DNA of 64,000 nucleotides from an uncultured Microbacterium sp. Lineage in GTDB: Bacteria; Actinomycetota; Actinomycetes; Actinomycetales; Microbacteriaceae. Numbering within the stretch: the stretch's first letter is position 1; each line of letters begins with the position of its first letter. Shown here one piece after another: positions 48,585 through 57,268 of the stretch. The notes under the pieces are model-generated. The model was not told the DNA's origin. It made no database searches and was given only the letters and a program-made list of their open reading frames with translations. The stretch spans positions 124,001 through 188,000 of the forward strand of contig NZ_CALBRW010000018.1 of assembly GCF_937927635.1 (NCBI RefSeq). The letters are read 5' to 3'. The position numbers were made by a program, and so were the translations under genes.

Positions 48585-48956
48585 GCCACGACGCTAGAGC
48601 GGCCGACCGACCCGCGAACCCCGGAAACCCACGTCCTGTGCACAATCGGAAAGAACTCGGGATTGTGCAGAGCAGAGCCCCGACGGCAGCGGATCGGCCT
48701 GTGGAGACCGAAGGGCGGCACCTCACGGGGGGAATGAGATGCCGCCCACGCGCGACCCGCGTTCGGGGGTATCGGGCGCGCTGAAGCCGGAATAAGATTC
48801 GGCTGAGGTCAGTGTATGCACGCTGGAAGCCCGGCGCAAACGACGCGCACTACTGACTTTCGACAGTAGGCCTCGTCCGAGGACGCCGACTAGATTCGCC
48901 GTGTCCGGGACGTGCCACGTCACGACCTACCAGCCCGCGCAAAGGAGCGAAGTGCC
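48585..48956. promoter_or_regulatory. Divergent region between tadA and acs with a 9-bp inverted repeat
   Basis: There is no gene in these 372 bases. TGCACAATC (48639-48647) and GATTGTGCA (48661-48669) form a perfect inverted repeat with a 13-base spacer, 55-85 bases ahead of tadA, and may be an operator. Nearer acs, CTACTG and CAGTAG flank ACTTTCGA as a small hairpin, and TAGATT at 48891 could be an acs -10. An AAAGGAG site precedes acs. Confidence 0.45.
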
Positions 48957-50927
48957 ATGAGCAGCCAGATCGACCACCTCCTCGAAGAGTCGCGGAAGTT
49001 CCCGCCGTCGGAGGAGTTCGCAGCCCACACCATCGACGACCCGGCCATGTACGCGAAGGCGGATGCCGACCGCGACGCGTTCTGGGGAGAGCAGGCCCGC
49101 GATCTGCTGACCTGGAGCAAGCCGTTCACGAAGGTGCTGGACTGGACCAACCCGCCGTTCGCGAAGTGGTTCGACGACGGCGAGCTCAACGTCGCCTACA
49201 ACTGCCTGGACCGCCACGTCGAGGCAGGCAACGGCGACCGCGTCGCCATCCACTGGGAGGGCGAGCCCGGGGATTCCCGCAGCATCACCTACGCCGAACT
49301 GACCGACGAGGTCAAGCGCACCGCCAACGTGCTGACGGAGTTGGGCATCGGCCACGGCGACCGCGTCGCCATCTACCTGCCGATGATCCCCGAGGCGGTC
49401 ATCTCCATGCTGGCCGTCGCCCGCCTGGGCGCCATCCACTCGGTCGTCTTCGGCGGCTTCAGCGCCGACAGCCTGCGCTCGCGCATCGACGACGCCGGCG
49501 CCAAGCTCGTCATCACCGCCGACGGCGGATGGCGCAAGGGCAAGGTCTCCGCGCTCAAGCCCGCCGTCGACCAGGCTCTCAGCGACCGTCACGGCGAGGG
49601 CGAGCAGCAGACCGTCGAACATGTGCTGGTCGTCAAGCGCGGCGACAACGAGGTGGACTGGGATGCCGACCGCGACATCTGGTGGCACGACGTGGTGCCG
49701 CAGGCATCCGCCGAGCACGAGGCGCAGTCCTTCCCCGCCGAGAACCCGCTGTTCATCCTGTACACCTCCGGCACCACCGGAAAGCCCAAGGGCATCCTGC
49801 ACACCACCGGCGGATATCTGGTGCAGGCCGCGTACACGCAGAAGTATGTGTTCGACCTGCACCCTGAGACCGACGTGTTCTGGTGCACGGCCGACATCGG
49901 CTGGGTCACCGGCCACTCCTACGTCACCTACGGCCCGCTCGCCAACGGATGCACGCAGCTGATGTACGAGGGCACGCCCGACGCACCGCATCCGGGCCGC
50001 TGGTGGGAGCTCATCCAGAAGTACGGCGTGACCATCCTGTACACGGCGCCCACCGCGATCCGCTCGTTCATGAAGACCGGCCGGCAGATCCCGCAGCAGT
50101 TCGACCTGTCCAGCCTGCGCCTGCTGGGCTCGGTGGGCGAGCCCATCAACCCCGAGGCGTGGATGTGGTACCGCGAGGTCATCGGCGGCGGCAAGGCCCC
50201 GATCGTGGACACCTGGTGGCAGACCGAGACCGGAGCCATCATGGTCAGCCCGCTCCCCGGCATCACCGCCGCCAAGCCCGGCTCCGCGCAGGTGCCGCTG
50301 CCCGGCATCTCGGTGAGCGTCGCCGATGACGACGGCAACGTCGTCGACAACGGCAAGGGCGGCCTGCTGGTGATCACCGAGCCGTGGCCCTCGATGCTGC
50401 GCGGTGTCTGGGGAGACCCGGAGCGCTTCAAGGCCACGTATTGGGAGAAGTTCGAGGACAAGGGCTACTACTTCGCCGGCGACGGCGCGCGCCTCGACGA
50501 GGACGGCGACCTGTGGCTGCTGGGCCGAGTCGACGACGTGATGAACGTGTCGGGGCACCGCCTGTCCACCACCGAGATCGAGTCGTCGCTGGTGGCGCAC
50601 GAGGCCACCGCCGAGGCGGCGGTCGTCGGCGCCAACGACGAGACCACCGGCCAGGCCGTCGTGGCGTTCGTGATCATCAAGCAGAGCTACCTCGAAGAGA
50701 ACTCCCCCGAGGGCCTGGCGCAGCTGCTGCGCGCCTGGGTCGGCGAGCAGATCGGCCCGATCGCCCGTCCGCGCGACGTGTACATCGTGAACGAGCTGCC
50801 GAAGACCCGCTCCGGCAAGATCATGCGCCGCCTGCTGCGCGACGTCGCCGAAGGCCGTGAGGTGGGCGACACCACCACGCTGGCCGACACGATGGTGATG
50901 AGCACCATCACCGACCAGGTCAAGTAG
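48957..50927 (+). CDS. acs: Acetyl-CoA synthetase
   Basis: A 656-residue adenylate-forming enzyme that makes acetyl-CoA from acetate, ATP and CoA. Landmarks are the P-loop YTSGTTGKPKG (about residue 271), WCTADIGWVTGHSYVTYGPL (acetate pocket with the conserved Trp), DTWWQTETG, and the C-terminal catalytic lysine in KTRSGKIMRR (about residue 620), which is the target of regulatory acetylation. The length is normal. The ATG at 48957 follows AAAGGAG. It is divergent from tad, as in the Rv3667 region. An inverted-repeat terminator of family R follows. Confidence 0.97.
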   Translation: MSSQIDHLLEESRKFPPSEEFAAHTIDDPAMYAKADADRDAFWGEQARDLLTWSKPFTKVLDWTNPPFAKWFDDGELNVAYNCLDRHVEAGNGDRVAIHWEGEPGDSRSITYAELTDEVKRTANVLTELGIGHGDRVAIYLPMIPEAVISMLAVARLGAIHSVVFGGFSADSLRSRIDDAGAKLVITADGGWRKGKVSALKPAVDQALSDRHGEGEQQTVEHVLVVKRGDNEVDWDADRDIWWHDVVPQASAEHEAQSFPAENPLFILYTSGTTGKPKGILHTTGGYLVQAAYTQKYVFDLHPETDVFWCTADIGWVTGHSYVTYGPLANGCTQLMYEGTPDAPHPGRWWELIQKYGVTILYTAPTAIRSFMKTGRQIPQQFDLSSLRLLGSVGEPINPEAWMWYREVIGGGKAPIVDTWWQTETGAIMVSPLPGITAAKPGSAQVPLPGISVSVADDDGNVVDNGKGGLLVITEPWPSMLRGVWGDPERFKATYWEKFEDKGYYFAGDGARLDEDGDLWLLGRVDDVMNVSGHRLSTTEIESSLVAHEATAEAAVVGANDETTGQAVVAFVIIKQSYLEENSPEGLAQLLRAWVGEQIGPIARPRDVYIVNELPKTRSGKIMRRLLRDVAEGREVGDTTTLADTMVMSTITDQVK

Positions 50928-50940
50928 CGCCCTCCCCTAT

Positions 50941-51024
50941 CGTCGAGACCCCTCCTGATCGTCGAAACCCCTCCTGAATCGCGAGATTCCGGAGGGGTTT
51001 CGACGTTGCTGAGGGGTCTCGGCG
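50941..51024. repeat. Nested inverted repeat family R, copy 2 (probable two-way terminator)
   Basis: An inner 20-bp stem (50961-50980 with 50985-51004, loop GCGA, one mismatch) lies inside outer arms GAGACCCCTC and GAGGGGTCTC. The layout is the same as at 16012-16092. It sits between convergent acs and ridA. Confidence 0.8.
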
Positions 51025-51030
51025 ATGAAC

Positions 51031-51489
51031 TCAGGCGAGGATGAACGTGACCTCGACCTCGACGGGGGTGTCCAGCGGCAGCGACACCATGCCCACGGCG
51101 GCGCGGACGTGCCTGCCGGCATCGCCGAAGATCTCGCCGAGCACCTCACTGGCGCCGTTGATCACGCCGGACTGACCGGTGAAGGACGGAGCGGATGCCA
51201 CGAAGCCGCCCACCCGGAGCACGCCGGCCAGCTTGTCGACGCCGCCCGCGGCATCCGCCGCCGCCGCAAGTGCGTTCAGCGCGCAGGTGCGGGCGTAGCC
51301 CTTGGCCGCGTCGGCGTCGACCTCGGCGCCGACCTTGCCCGTGGCGGGGAGTTCACCGCCTTCGAACGGCAGCTGCCCGGACGTGTAGACCAGGCCGCCG
51401 TGCGCGACGGCGGGGACGTAGGCCGCGACGGGTGCTGCCACGGCGGGCAGCTCGATGCCGAGCTCCTGAAGACGGGTTGCGATGCTCAC
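51031..51489 (-). CDS. RidA family protein (imine deaminase-like)
   Basis: A 152-residue member of the YjgF/RidA family, trimers that hydrolyse reactive enamine/imine intermediates released by PLP enzymes. The family pattern is seen in AHGGLVYTSGQLPF (VxxSGQxPxxxxG) and ALAAAADAAGGVDKLAGVLRVGGFVAS. The usual C-terminal arginine motif (RxxVxVxxLP) is altered to HVRAAVGMVSLPLDTPVEVEVTF, close to the YjgH-like subgroup, so activity may differ from true RidA. The GTG start directly abuts the DUF4177 stop, so both form one unit. Confidence 0.92.
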   Translation of the reverse strand: MSIATRLQELGIELPAVAAPVAAYVPAVAHGGLVYTSGQLPFEGGELPATGKVGAEVDADAAKGYARTCALNALAAAADAAGGVDKLAGVLRVGGFVASAPSFTGQSGVINGASEVLGEIFGDAGRHVRAAVGMVSLPLDTPVEVEVTFILA

Positions 51490-51708
51490 TTATTCTCCTT
51501 CGAACTGACGAGAGGCCTCTGCCGCGGCGGCGAGCCCGGCATTGGCCGTGCTCTCGCCACCGACAGGACGCTTGAGGTAGGCGACGAGGCCGCCCTCGGA
51601 ATTCTGGATGACCTGTACGAGCTCCCAGCCCTGCTTGCCCCAGTTGTTGAGGATCGCAGCCGTGTTGTGGATCACCAGCGGCGTCGTCAGATACTCCCAC
51701 GTTGTCAT
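51490..51708 (-). CDS. DUF4177 family protein
   Basis: A 72-residue protein of the DUF4177 family, small beta-alpha proteins of unknown function. WEYLTTPLVIHNTAAILNNWGKQGWELVQV is the hallmark (WEY...LNxxGxxGWELV). It is followed by a strand GLVAYLKRP and a short acidic tail. It lies with no gap before ridA, and divergent from the penicillin-binding protein. The family occurs beside ridA in related actinobacteria, hinting at a shared role that is not known. Confidence 0.9.
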   Translation of the reverse strand: MTTWEYLTTPLVIHNTAAILNNWGKQGWELVQVIQNSEGGLVAYLKRPVGGESTANAGLAAAAEASRQFEGE

Positions 51709-51789
51709 GGCACTCCTGCATGTCGTCGACGCGCGGCGAGCACCGCACGTCGGGGCTTCTGTTCAGGGAACTCCCCTACGATCAAGCGT

Positions 51790-54345
51790 ATGCCCCATAA
51801 GACTCGAACGATGAAGGGTGTGCTCGGCGGCCTGCTGGGCATGGTCGGCCTCGCGGCCATCGCCGGCATGCTGGCCACGGCAGCTGTCACCCCCGCCATC
51901 GCCATCGCCGGTGTGAGCGGCTCGAAGGCCCTCTCGATCTTCGAGAACCTTCCCAACAGCCTCGTCCCGGGCGCTGTGATGGAGCCGACCACGTTCTACG
52001 GCACCGGCACCGACGGCAAGCCGTTCCAGCTCGCGAAGTTCTACGATCAGAACCGCGTGCCGGTGACGTTCGAGCAGGTCTCCCCGGTCATGTACGACGC
52101 GATCCTCTCCAGTGAGGACAAGAGCTTCTACGAGCACGGCGGCGTGAACCTGGGGGCGACGGTCAAGGCTGTCTACGACAACGTCCGCGGCACCTCCTCG
52201 CGCGGTGCGTCGACCATCAGCCAGCAGTTCGTGAAGAACGTGCTGATCCAGCAGTGCGAACAGGACGTACCCGCCTCCGATGCCGATGCGCTCAACAAGT
52301 GCTGGAACGATGCCGCCAACGCTGTCGGCGCCGATGGCGTGCAGCGCAAGCTGCAGGAGATGCGCTACGCCATCCAGATCGAGAAGGACTACTCGAAGAA
52401 CGACATCCTGCTGGGCTACCTGAACATCGCCAACTTCGGCGGGCAGACCTACGGCATCGAAGCAGCCGCGAATTACTACTTCGGCACCACGGCGGCTCAG
52501 CTGACGCTGAATCAGGCCGCCACCCTGGCTGGCATCGTGCAGAACCCGAACCGGTTCCGCATCGACAAGGAGGACGGTTCCTGGTCGAAGAACGGCAAGC
52601 CGACCAACAGCAAGGCCGACGGTTACGCCGACACCAAGTTCCGCCGGGACTACGTCCTGAATCGCATGCGCATCGATGGCAAGATCACCAAGGAAGAGCA
52701 TGACGCGGCCATCGCGGAGCCGATCACCCCGAGCATCCACCCCACCACCCAGGGCTGTGCAGCGGCGGTCGACCAGGCATACTTCTGCCAGTACGTGAAG
52801 AAGATCATCGAAACCGACAAGGCCTTCGGAAAGGACCGTTCCGCGCGGCAGGAGCTGCTCAAGCGCGGCGGTCTGAAGGTGTACACCTCGCTCGACATGC
52901 GCATCCAGGGTCCGGCGGTAAAGGCGCTTCACGATCGCGTTCCGCCCAACTACGACAACAAGTACTTCGGCGGTGCCGGCGTGACCGTCCAGCCGGCTAC
53001 CGGCCGGATCCTGGCGATCACGCAGAACACCACTTTCCGCGAGACGACGTCCGCCGACCAGGCGTACACCAGCCTGGTGTTCGCCTCGGACACGGTGCAG
53101 GGCGGCTTCCCTGTCGGCTCGGCATACAAGATCTTCACCCTGATCGACTGGCTGGAGAATGGACACTCCGTCAATGAGAGGGTGAACGGCACGAACCAGC
53201 GACTGAAGATGACGGCGTGCGGACGCCCGCTGCCGGTGCTGGACACCCGCACGATCGGGAACTTCGGCGGCGGCAACGGCTACTTCGGAACGCCGATGCG
53301 CTTCACACGTGACTCGTTGAACTCGGGCTACTTCGCCATGGCCTCCAAGCTGGACGTCTGCGACATCAACAAGGTCGCGCAGCGCATGGGCGTGACGCTG
53401 GGTGATGGGAAGAGCGTGACCGCGACTAACAATGCGTACGACGTCCTCGGATCGAAGTACATCTCGCCGCTTTCGATGGCGAGCGCCTTCGCGACAGTCG
53501 CCAACCAGGGCGTCTACTGCATGCCGAAGGCCATCGACAAGGTGATCGGCACCGACGGCAAGGAGATGCCGCTGCCGGAGTCATCGTGCACCAAGGTCAT
53601 CGAGCCCGAGATCGCCGCCACTGCCGCGTACGCGCTCCAGGGTGTGATGGCACCGGGAGGGACCGGCTCGCGTGCCAATCCGCACGATGGCACTCCGCTG
53701 CTCGGCAAGACTGGTTCCAACAACCGTTCCTCGACGATGATGATCGAGTCCAGCACCAAGGCTGCAACCGCGGTCTACATCGGCCGTTGGAACAACATCG
53801 GCGCCAATGAGAACATCTGGGGCAAGTGGTACAAGGGGAACCTGCTGGAGAACATCCGCTATTCCGTGGCCCGCGACATGCAGGCCGCTGCCGACGCGGT
53901 GCTGGGGCGTGGTGACCAGTTCCCCCCGCCAGACGACAAGCTCACGAAGACGCCGTACGAGGACCTGCCGAACGTCGTCGGACAGCCCGTCGAACAGGCC
54001 ACGAAGACCCTCGAGGATGCCGGCTTCCAGGTACAGGTCGGCGCACCGGTCGACAGCACGGTCGCCGCGGGCCTCGTGGCCGAGCAGACTCCGGGCGCGG
54101 GCAGGGTGGCGGGAGGCACGACCGTGACGCTGAGTCCCAGCACGGGCAACCCGCCCGCGATAGCCGTGCCGAACGTGGTGGGTGAGAAGTTCGGGAAGGC
54201 GAAGTCGACGCTGGAGGGCGCCGGGTTCGGGGTGAGCGATCAGGGGTGCAAGGGCGGCTCGCCCGTGACCGGGCAGAACCCCGCAGCCAACGCACCGGCT
54301 CCCCCGGGCACCACGGTCTCGCTCACGTGCGGCCCCGAGAATTGA
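51790..54345 (+). CDS. Bifunctional penicillin-binding protein with PASTA domains (PonA type)
   Basis: An 851-residue class A PBP for cell-wall synthesis. One N-terminal membrane helix (about 8-40) is followed by the glycosyltransferase domain with catalytic Glu109 in LSSEDKSFYEHGGV and GASTISQQFVKN. The transpeptidase domain has Ser444-x-x-Lys447 (SAYK), SxN in RDSLNSGYF, and KTG near residue 640 (LGKTGSN). Two PASTA domains end the protein (LPNVVGQPVEQATKTL, VPNVVGEKFGKAKSTL), which bind muropeptides. The ATG at 51790 is first; an internal ATG (MKGVLGG) at 51808 is an option. It overlaps the metallophosphoesterase start. Confidence 0.95.
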   Translation: MPHKTRTMKGVLGGLLGMVGLAAIAGMLATAAVTPAIAIAGVSGSKALSIFENLPNSLVPGAVMEPTTFYGTGTDGKPFQLAKFYDQNRVPVTFEQVSPVMYDAILSSEDKSFYEHGGVNLGATVKAVYDNVRGTSSRGASTISQQFVKNVLIQQCEQDVPASDADALNKCWNDAANAVGADGVQRKLQEMRYAIQIEKDYSKNDILLGYLNIANFGGQTYGIEAAANYYFGTTAAQLTLNQAATLAGIVQNPNRFRIDKEDGSWSKNGKPTNSKADGYADTKFRRDYVLNRMRIDGKITKEEHDAAIAEPITPSIHPTTQGCAAAVDQAYFCQYVKKIIETDKAFGKDRSARQELLKRGGLKVYTSLDMRIQGPAVKALHDRVPPNYDNKYFGGAGVTVQPATGRILAITQNTTFRETTSADQAYTSLVFASDTVQGGFPVGSAYKIFTLIDWLENGHSVNERVNGTNQRLKMTACGRPLPVLDTRTIGNFGGGNGYFGTPMRFTRDSLNSGYFAMASKLDVCDINKVAQRMGVTLGDGKSVTATNNAYDVLGSKYISPLSMASAFATVANQGVYCMPKAIDKVIGTDGKEMPLPESSCTKVIEPEIAATAAYALQGVMAPGGTGSRANPHDGTPLLGKTGSNNRSSTMMIESSTKAATAVYIGRWNNIGANENIWGKWYKGNLLENIRYSVARDMQAAADAVLGRGDQFPPPDDKLTKTPYEDLPNVVGQPVEQATKTLEDAGFQVQVGAPVDSTVAAGLVAEQTPGAGRVAGGTTVTLSPSTGNPPAIAVPNVVGEKFGKAKSTLEGAGFGVSDQGCKGGSPVTGQNPAANAPAPPGTTVSLTCGPEN

Positions 54346-55280
54346 GCCGCACAGGCTCCGCTCACCCGGCCCTCATCGCGCTCGGCGCGGTGGGGGCCGC
54401 CGGTGTCGCGGCGACGGTGTGGGGTGTAGGCATCGAGCGCTACCTGTTCACCGTCCGTGAAGCGGTGGCGCCCGCTCTCACCCCCGGAAGCAGCCCGATT
54501 CGCGTACTGCACATCTCGGACGCGCACATGGCGCCCTGGCAGCACCGCAAGCAGGAGTGGCTGGCTTCGCTCGCGGATCTCAAGCCCGACCTGATCATCA
54601 ACACCGGCGACAACCTCGGCCACAAGGACGGGCTCGTCGGCATCCGCCGGGCCCTCGCCCCACTGGCAGGGATTCCCGGTGTCTTCGTGCACGGCTCCAA
54701 CGATGTGCTGGGGCCCGCTCCGCGCAACCCGCTGAGGTATTTCGCGGGCCCGTCGAAGGTCGTGCGTGAGCCGGTCGCGCTGGACACGGATGCCTTGGAT
54801 GCGTTCTTCACCGACGAGCTGGGCTGGCACGGTCTGAACAACGCCGCCACGCGGCTGCAGGTCGCAGGCGCCAGCATCGACTTCATCGGCGTCGACGACG
54901 CGCATCGCGACTGGGATGCCCTGGATGCTCTCCCCGATGCGCTGCAGGCGCTCGGTGAGCGGCCTGCAGGCTCGTCGCTGATCGGTGTCACGCACGCGCC
55001 GTACCAGCGCGTGCTCAACGGCTTCATCGAGCTGGGAGCGGATGCCGTGTTCGGCGGCCACACGCACGGCGGCCAGGTGTGCCTGCCCGGCTACGGCGCA
55101 CTGGTGGCGAACTGCGACATCCCGCTGAAGCAGGCCAAGGGCCTGAGCACGTGGACACACGGCGGCCGTACGGTGCCGCTGAACGTCAGCGCGGGCTGCG
55201 GGCACTCGATCTACGCCCCGGTGCGCTTCGCCTGCCGCCCCGAGGCGACGCTGCTGACCCTCACGGCACGCGCGGCCTGA
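54342..55280 (+). CDS. Metallophosphoesterase
   Basis: A 312-residue calcineurin-like phosphoesterase. The metal-binding motifs are in order: RVLHISDAHM (D-x-H), DLIINTGDNLG (GD), VFVHGSNDVLG (GNxD variant with Ser, GSND), THAPYQRV (H) and FGGHTHGGQV (GHTHxGQ). A single N-terminal helix (ALIALGAVGAAGVAATVWGVG) anchors it to the membrane. It starts at a TTG overlapping the PBP stop (TTGA), the usual pairing in actinobacteria, so it may act on wall- or lipid-linked phosphates. The substrate is unknown. Confidence 0.93.
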   Translation: MSRTGSAHPALIALGAVGAAGVAATVWGVGIERYLFTVREAVAPALTPGSSPIRVLHISDAHMAPWQHRKQEWLASLADLKPDLIINTGDNLGHKDGLVGIRRALAPLAGIPGVFVHGSNDVLGPAPRNPLRYFAGPSKVVREPVALDTDALDAFFTDELGWHGLNNAATRLQVAGASIDFIGVDDAHRDWDALDALPDALQALGERPAGSSLIGVTHAPYQRVLNGFIELGADAVFGGHTHGGQVCLPGYGALVANCDIPLKQAKGLSTWTHGGRTVPLNVSAGCGHSIYAPVRFACRPEATLLTLTARAA

Positions 55281-55335
55281 CCGGCCGATTCGTCGTAACG
55301 GCCTTCTCGCATGTAGACTCGAACGGTTGCAACAA

Positions 55336-55409
<74 letters not shown>

Positions 55410-55414
55410 CTCAA

Positions 55415-55456
55415 CGCCGCAGGACCCCGCCCGGAGGGCGGGGTCCTGCGGCGTTT
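55415..55456 (+). terminator. Terminator of tRNA-Pro
   Basis: An 18-bp perfect stem, CGCCGCAGGACCCCGCCC (55415-55432) with its complement at 55436-55453, is followed by TTT. It starts 6 bases past the tRNA. Confidence 0.93.
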
Positions 55457-55597
55457 CGTCCGGGACGCCAGAGGGGCCCCGCCGCGCAGGAGGCTCCGCC
55501 CGCCGCCACTTCCCGATACACAACCCGATCTCGGATTCGAGCGGCGGGTGGAGGGCGCGGTGGGGAAGCACCCCGACGCAAGCCGACAGAGCAGCAC

Positions 55598-55725
55598 GCC
55601 GCGAAGCGGTGGGCTGCCCCGCCCCGCCCGCGATGCCGCGAAGCGGCGAGCACTCCGACTTTGCCCCGCCCTCTCCCCACGACGCCGCGCAGCGGCGAGC
55701 CCACCCTTGCCGCAGCGGCGAGCAC
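55598..55725. repeat. Cluster of four small GCCGC-GCGGC hairpin repeats
   Basis: GCCGCGAAGCGGT (55598), GCCGCGAAGCGGC (55635), GCCGCGCAGCGGC (55684) and GCCGCAGCGGC (55709) are each a self-complementary mini-hairpin; the last three are followed by GAGC. Apart from this cluster and the terminator, the interval 55410-55753 shows no gene. Confidence 0.6.
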
Positions 55726-55753
55726 CCCGATGCTCGAATAAGCTGGAGGCACT

Positions 55754-56527
55754 ATGCCCACACCGCGCCTGGTCGCCTTCGACCTCGATGACACGCTCGC
55801 CCCGTCCAAGGCCCGCATCGACGCCCGCATCGCAGGTCTGCTGTGCGGCCTGCTGCAGCGGGTCGACGTCGCCATCATCTCCGGTGGCAACGAGCAGCAG
55901 TTCCGCACGCAGGTCATCTCGCAGCTGGCCGACGCACCGGCATCCGATCTGGCGCGACTTCACCTGCTGCCCACCTGCGGCACCCGCTACCTGCGCCACG
56001 ACGGCAGCGACTTCACCGCCGTCTACGCCCACGACCTCACCGATACCGAGAAGACCGCGGCCATGGGCGCCCTGCGTCAGGAGGCCCAGCGCCTGGGTCT
56101 GTGGGAGCCGAACCCCTGGGGCGAGATCCTCGAGGACCGCGGCTCGCAGATCACCTTCTCCGCCCTCGGCCAGCAGGCCCCCGGCGACGCCAAGCGCGCC
56201 TGGGATCCCGACGGCGCCAAGCGCGCCGCCCTGCGCGACGCGGTCGCCGCCCGGCTGCCCGGTCTGGAGGTCCGCTCCGGCGGCTCCACCAGCATCGACA
56301 TCACCCGTCAGGGCATCGACAAGGCCCACGGCATGCGCCAGCTCGCCGAGCACACCGGCATCCCGCTGACCGAGATGCTCTTCTACGGCGACCGCCTCGA
56401 CGAGGGCGGCAACGACTACCCCGTGCTCGCCATCGGCGTGCCCTGCGTGCCCGTGGAGGGCTGGCAGGACACCGCCGACAAACTCGACGCCCTCATTCCG
56501 GCGCTGCCCGCGCCCGTCGCCGACTGA
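55754..56527 (+). CDS. HAD-IIB hydrolase, phosphomannomutase-like
   Basis: A 257-residue HAD phosphatase with a C2B cap. Motif I is FDLDDTLAPSK (Asp nucleophile and D+2), motif II is IISGGN, motif III lysine lies in IDKAHGMRQLAEHTG, and motif IV is FYGDRLDEGGNDYP. The GGSTSIDITRQGIDK stretch resembles eukaryotic-type phosphomannomutase (PMM) and sucrose-phosphate phosphatase. Either a hexose-phosphate mutase or a sugar phosphatase is possible. GGAGG precedes the ATG. It follows the small-hairpin repeat cluster and is convergent with tdk. Confidence 0.9.
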   Translation: MPTPRLVAFDLDDTLAPSKARIDARIAGLLCGLLQRVDVAIISGGNEQQFRTQVISQLADAPASDLARLHLLPTCGTRYLRHDGSDFTAVYAHDLTDTEKTAAMGALRQEAQRLGLWEPNPWGEILEDRGSQITFSALGQQAPGDAKRAWDPDGAKRAALRDAVAARLPGLEVRSGGSTSIDITRQGIDKAHGMRQLAEHTGIPLTEMLFYGDRLDEGGNDYPVLAIGVPCVPVEGWQDTADKLDALIPALPAPVAD

Positions 56528-56562
56528 TCCGACCTGCGCACGGCCGGAAGCGAGCGGATGCC

Positions 56563-56584
56563 GCCAGCGACGCTTCGCGCTGGC
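56563..56584. terminator. Possible hairpin between convergent HAD and tdk genes
   Basis: GCCAGCG pairs with CGCTGGC (7 bp, 8-base loop). There is no T-run. It is placed between two convergent genes. Confidence 0.35.
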
Positions 56585-56646
56585 CGTGGGACTGAGCTCA
56601 GCGCGCCAGCATCCGCCATCCGACCTACGGCATCCGCATCAGAAGA

Positions 56647-57258
56647 TCAGCCGAGCACCCCGCCGGATTCCTCGAGATAGCAGTTCCCGCACAGCGACTC
56701 GTACGTGACGGAAGCACCGTCGATCGCGACCTGGTCGCCATCGAAGACGAATCGCCCATCGATCTTCCGCCCGTTGAACACGGCCTTGCGGCCGCAACGG
56801 CAGATGGTCTTCAACTCCTCGAGCGTGTGCGCGATGGCCAGCAGCCGCGCAGAGCCCGGGAACGCATGCGTGCGGAAGTCGTTGCGGATGCCGTAGGCCA
56901 GTACCGGGATGCCGTCCAGCACCGCGATGCGGAACAGGTCGTCGATCTGCTCGGGCGTGAGGAACTGCGCCTCATCGATGAGCAGGCACGCGACATCCGC
57001 ATGATCCTCGGACGCCCGCCGCACCTGCTCGCGCTGCGCGGCGAACAGCCCGCGCGCATCGTCATCCGGGCCGATGAGGAAGTCGACCTCACGGGTCATG
57101 CCCAGCCGGCTCTCGATCTGCGAGGCGCCTTTGGTGTCGATGGCGGGCTTGGCCAGCAGCACGTGCTGGTCTCGCTCCTCGTAGTTGTAGGCGGCCTGCA
57201 GCAGTGCCGTCGACTTGCCGGAGTTCATCGCGCCGTAGCGGAAGTACAGCTTCGCCAC
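56647..57258 (-). CDS. tdk: Thymidine kinase
   Basis: A 203-residue type II thymidine kinase that salvages thymidine to dTMP. The P-loop is GAMNSGKST (9-17), the Walker B-like region with the catalytic glutamate is LLIDEAQFL, and the four zinc cysteines are in CRCGRK and CGNCYLE. The lasso loop region ends with GASVTYESLCGN. It starts with GTG, 10 bases after the mqo stop on the same strand, so it is probably co-transcribed with mqo. It complements Tmk (42066) in the dTTP pathway. Confidence 0.96.
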   Translation of the reverse strand: MAKLYFRYGAMNSGKSTALLQAAYNYEERDQHVLLAKPAIDTKGASQIESRLGMTREVDFLIGPDDDARGLFAAQREQVRRASEDHADVACLLIDEAQFLTPEQIDDLFRIAVLDGIPVLAYGIRNDFRTHAFPGSARLLAIAHTLEELKTICRCGRKAVFNGRKIDGRFVFDGDQVAIDGASVTYESLCGNCYLEESGGVLG

Positions 57259-57268
57259 GGTGCGCCCG

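Noticed and set aside
55598..55725. CRISPR array
   Set aside because: Repeats are only 11-13 bases, spacing is irregular (25-49 bases), and there are no cas genes.
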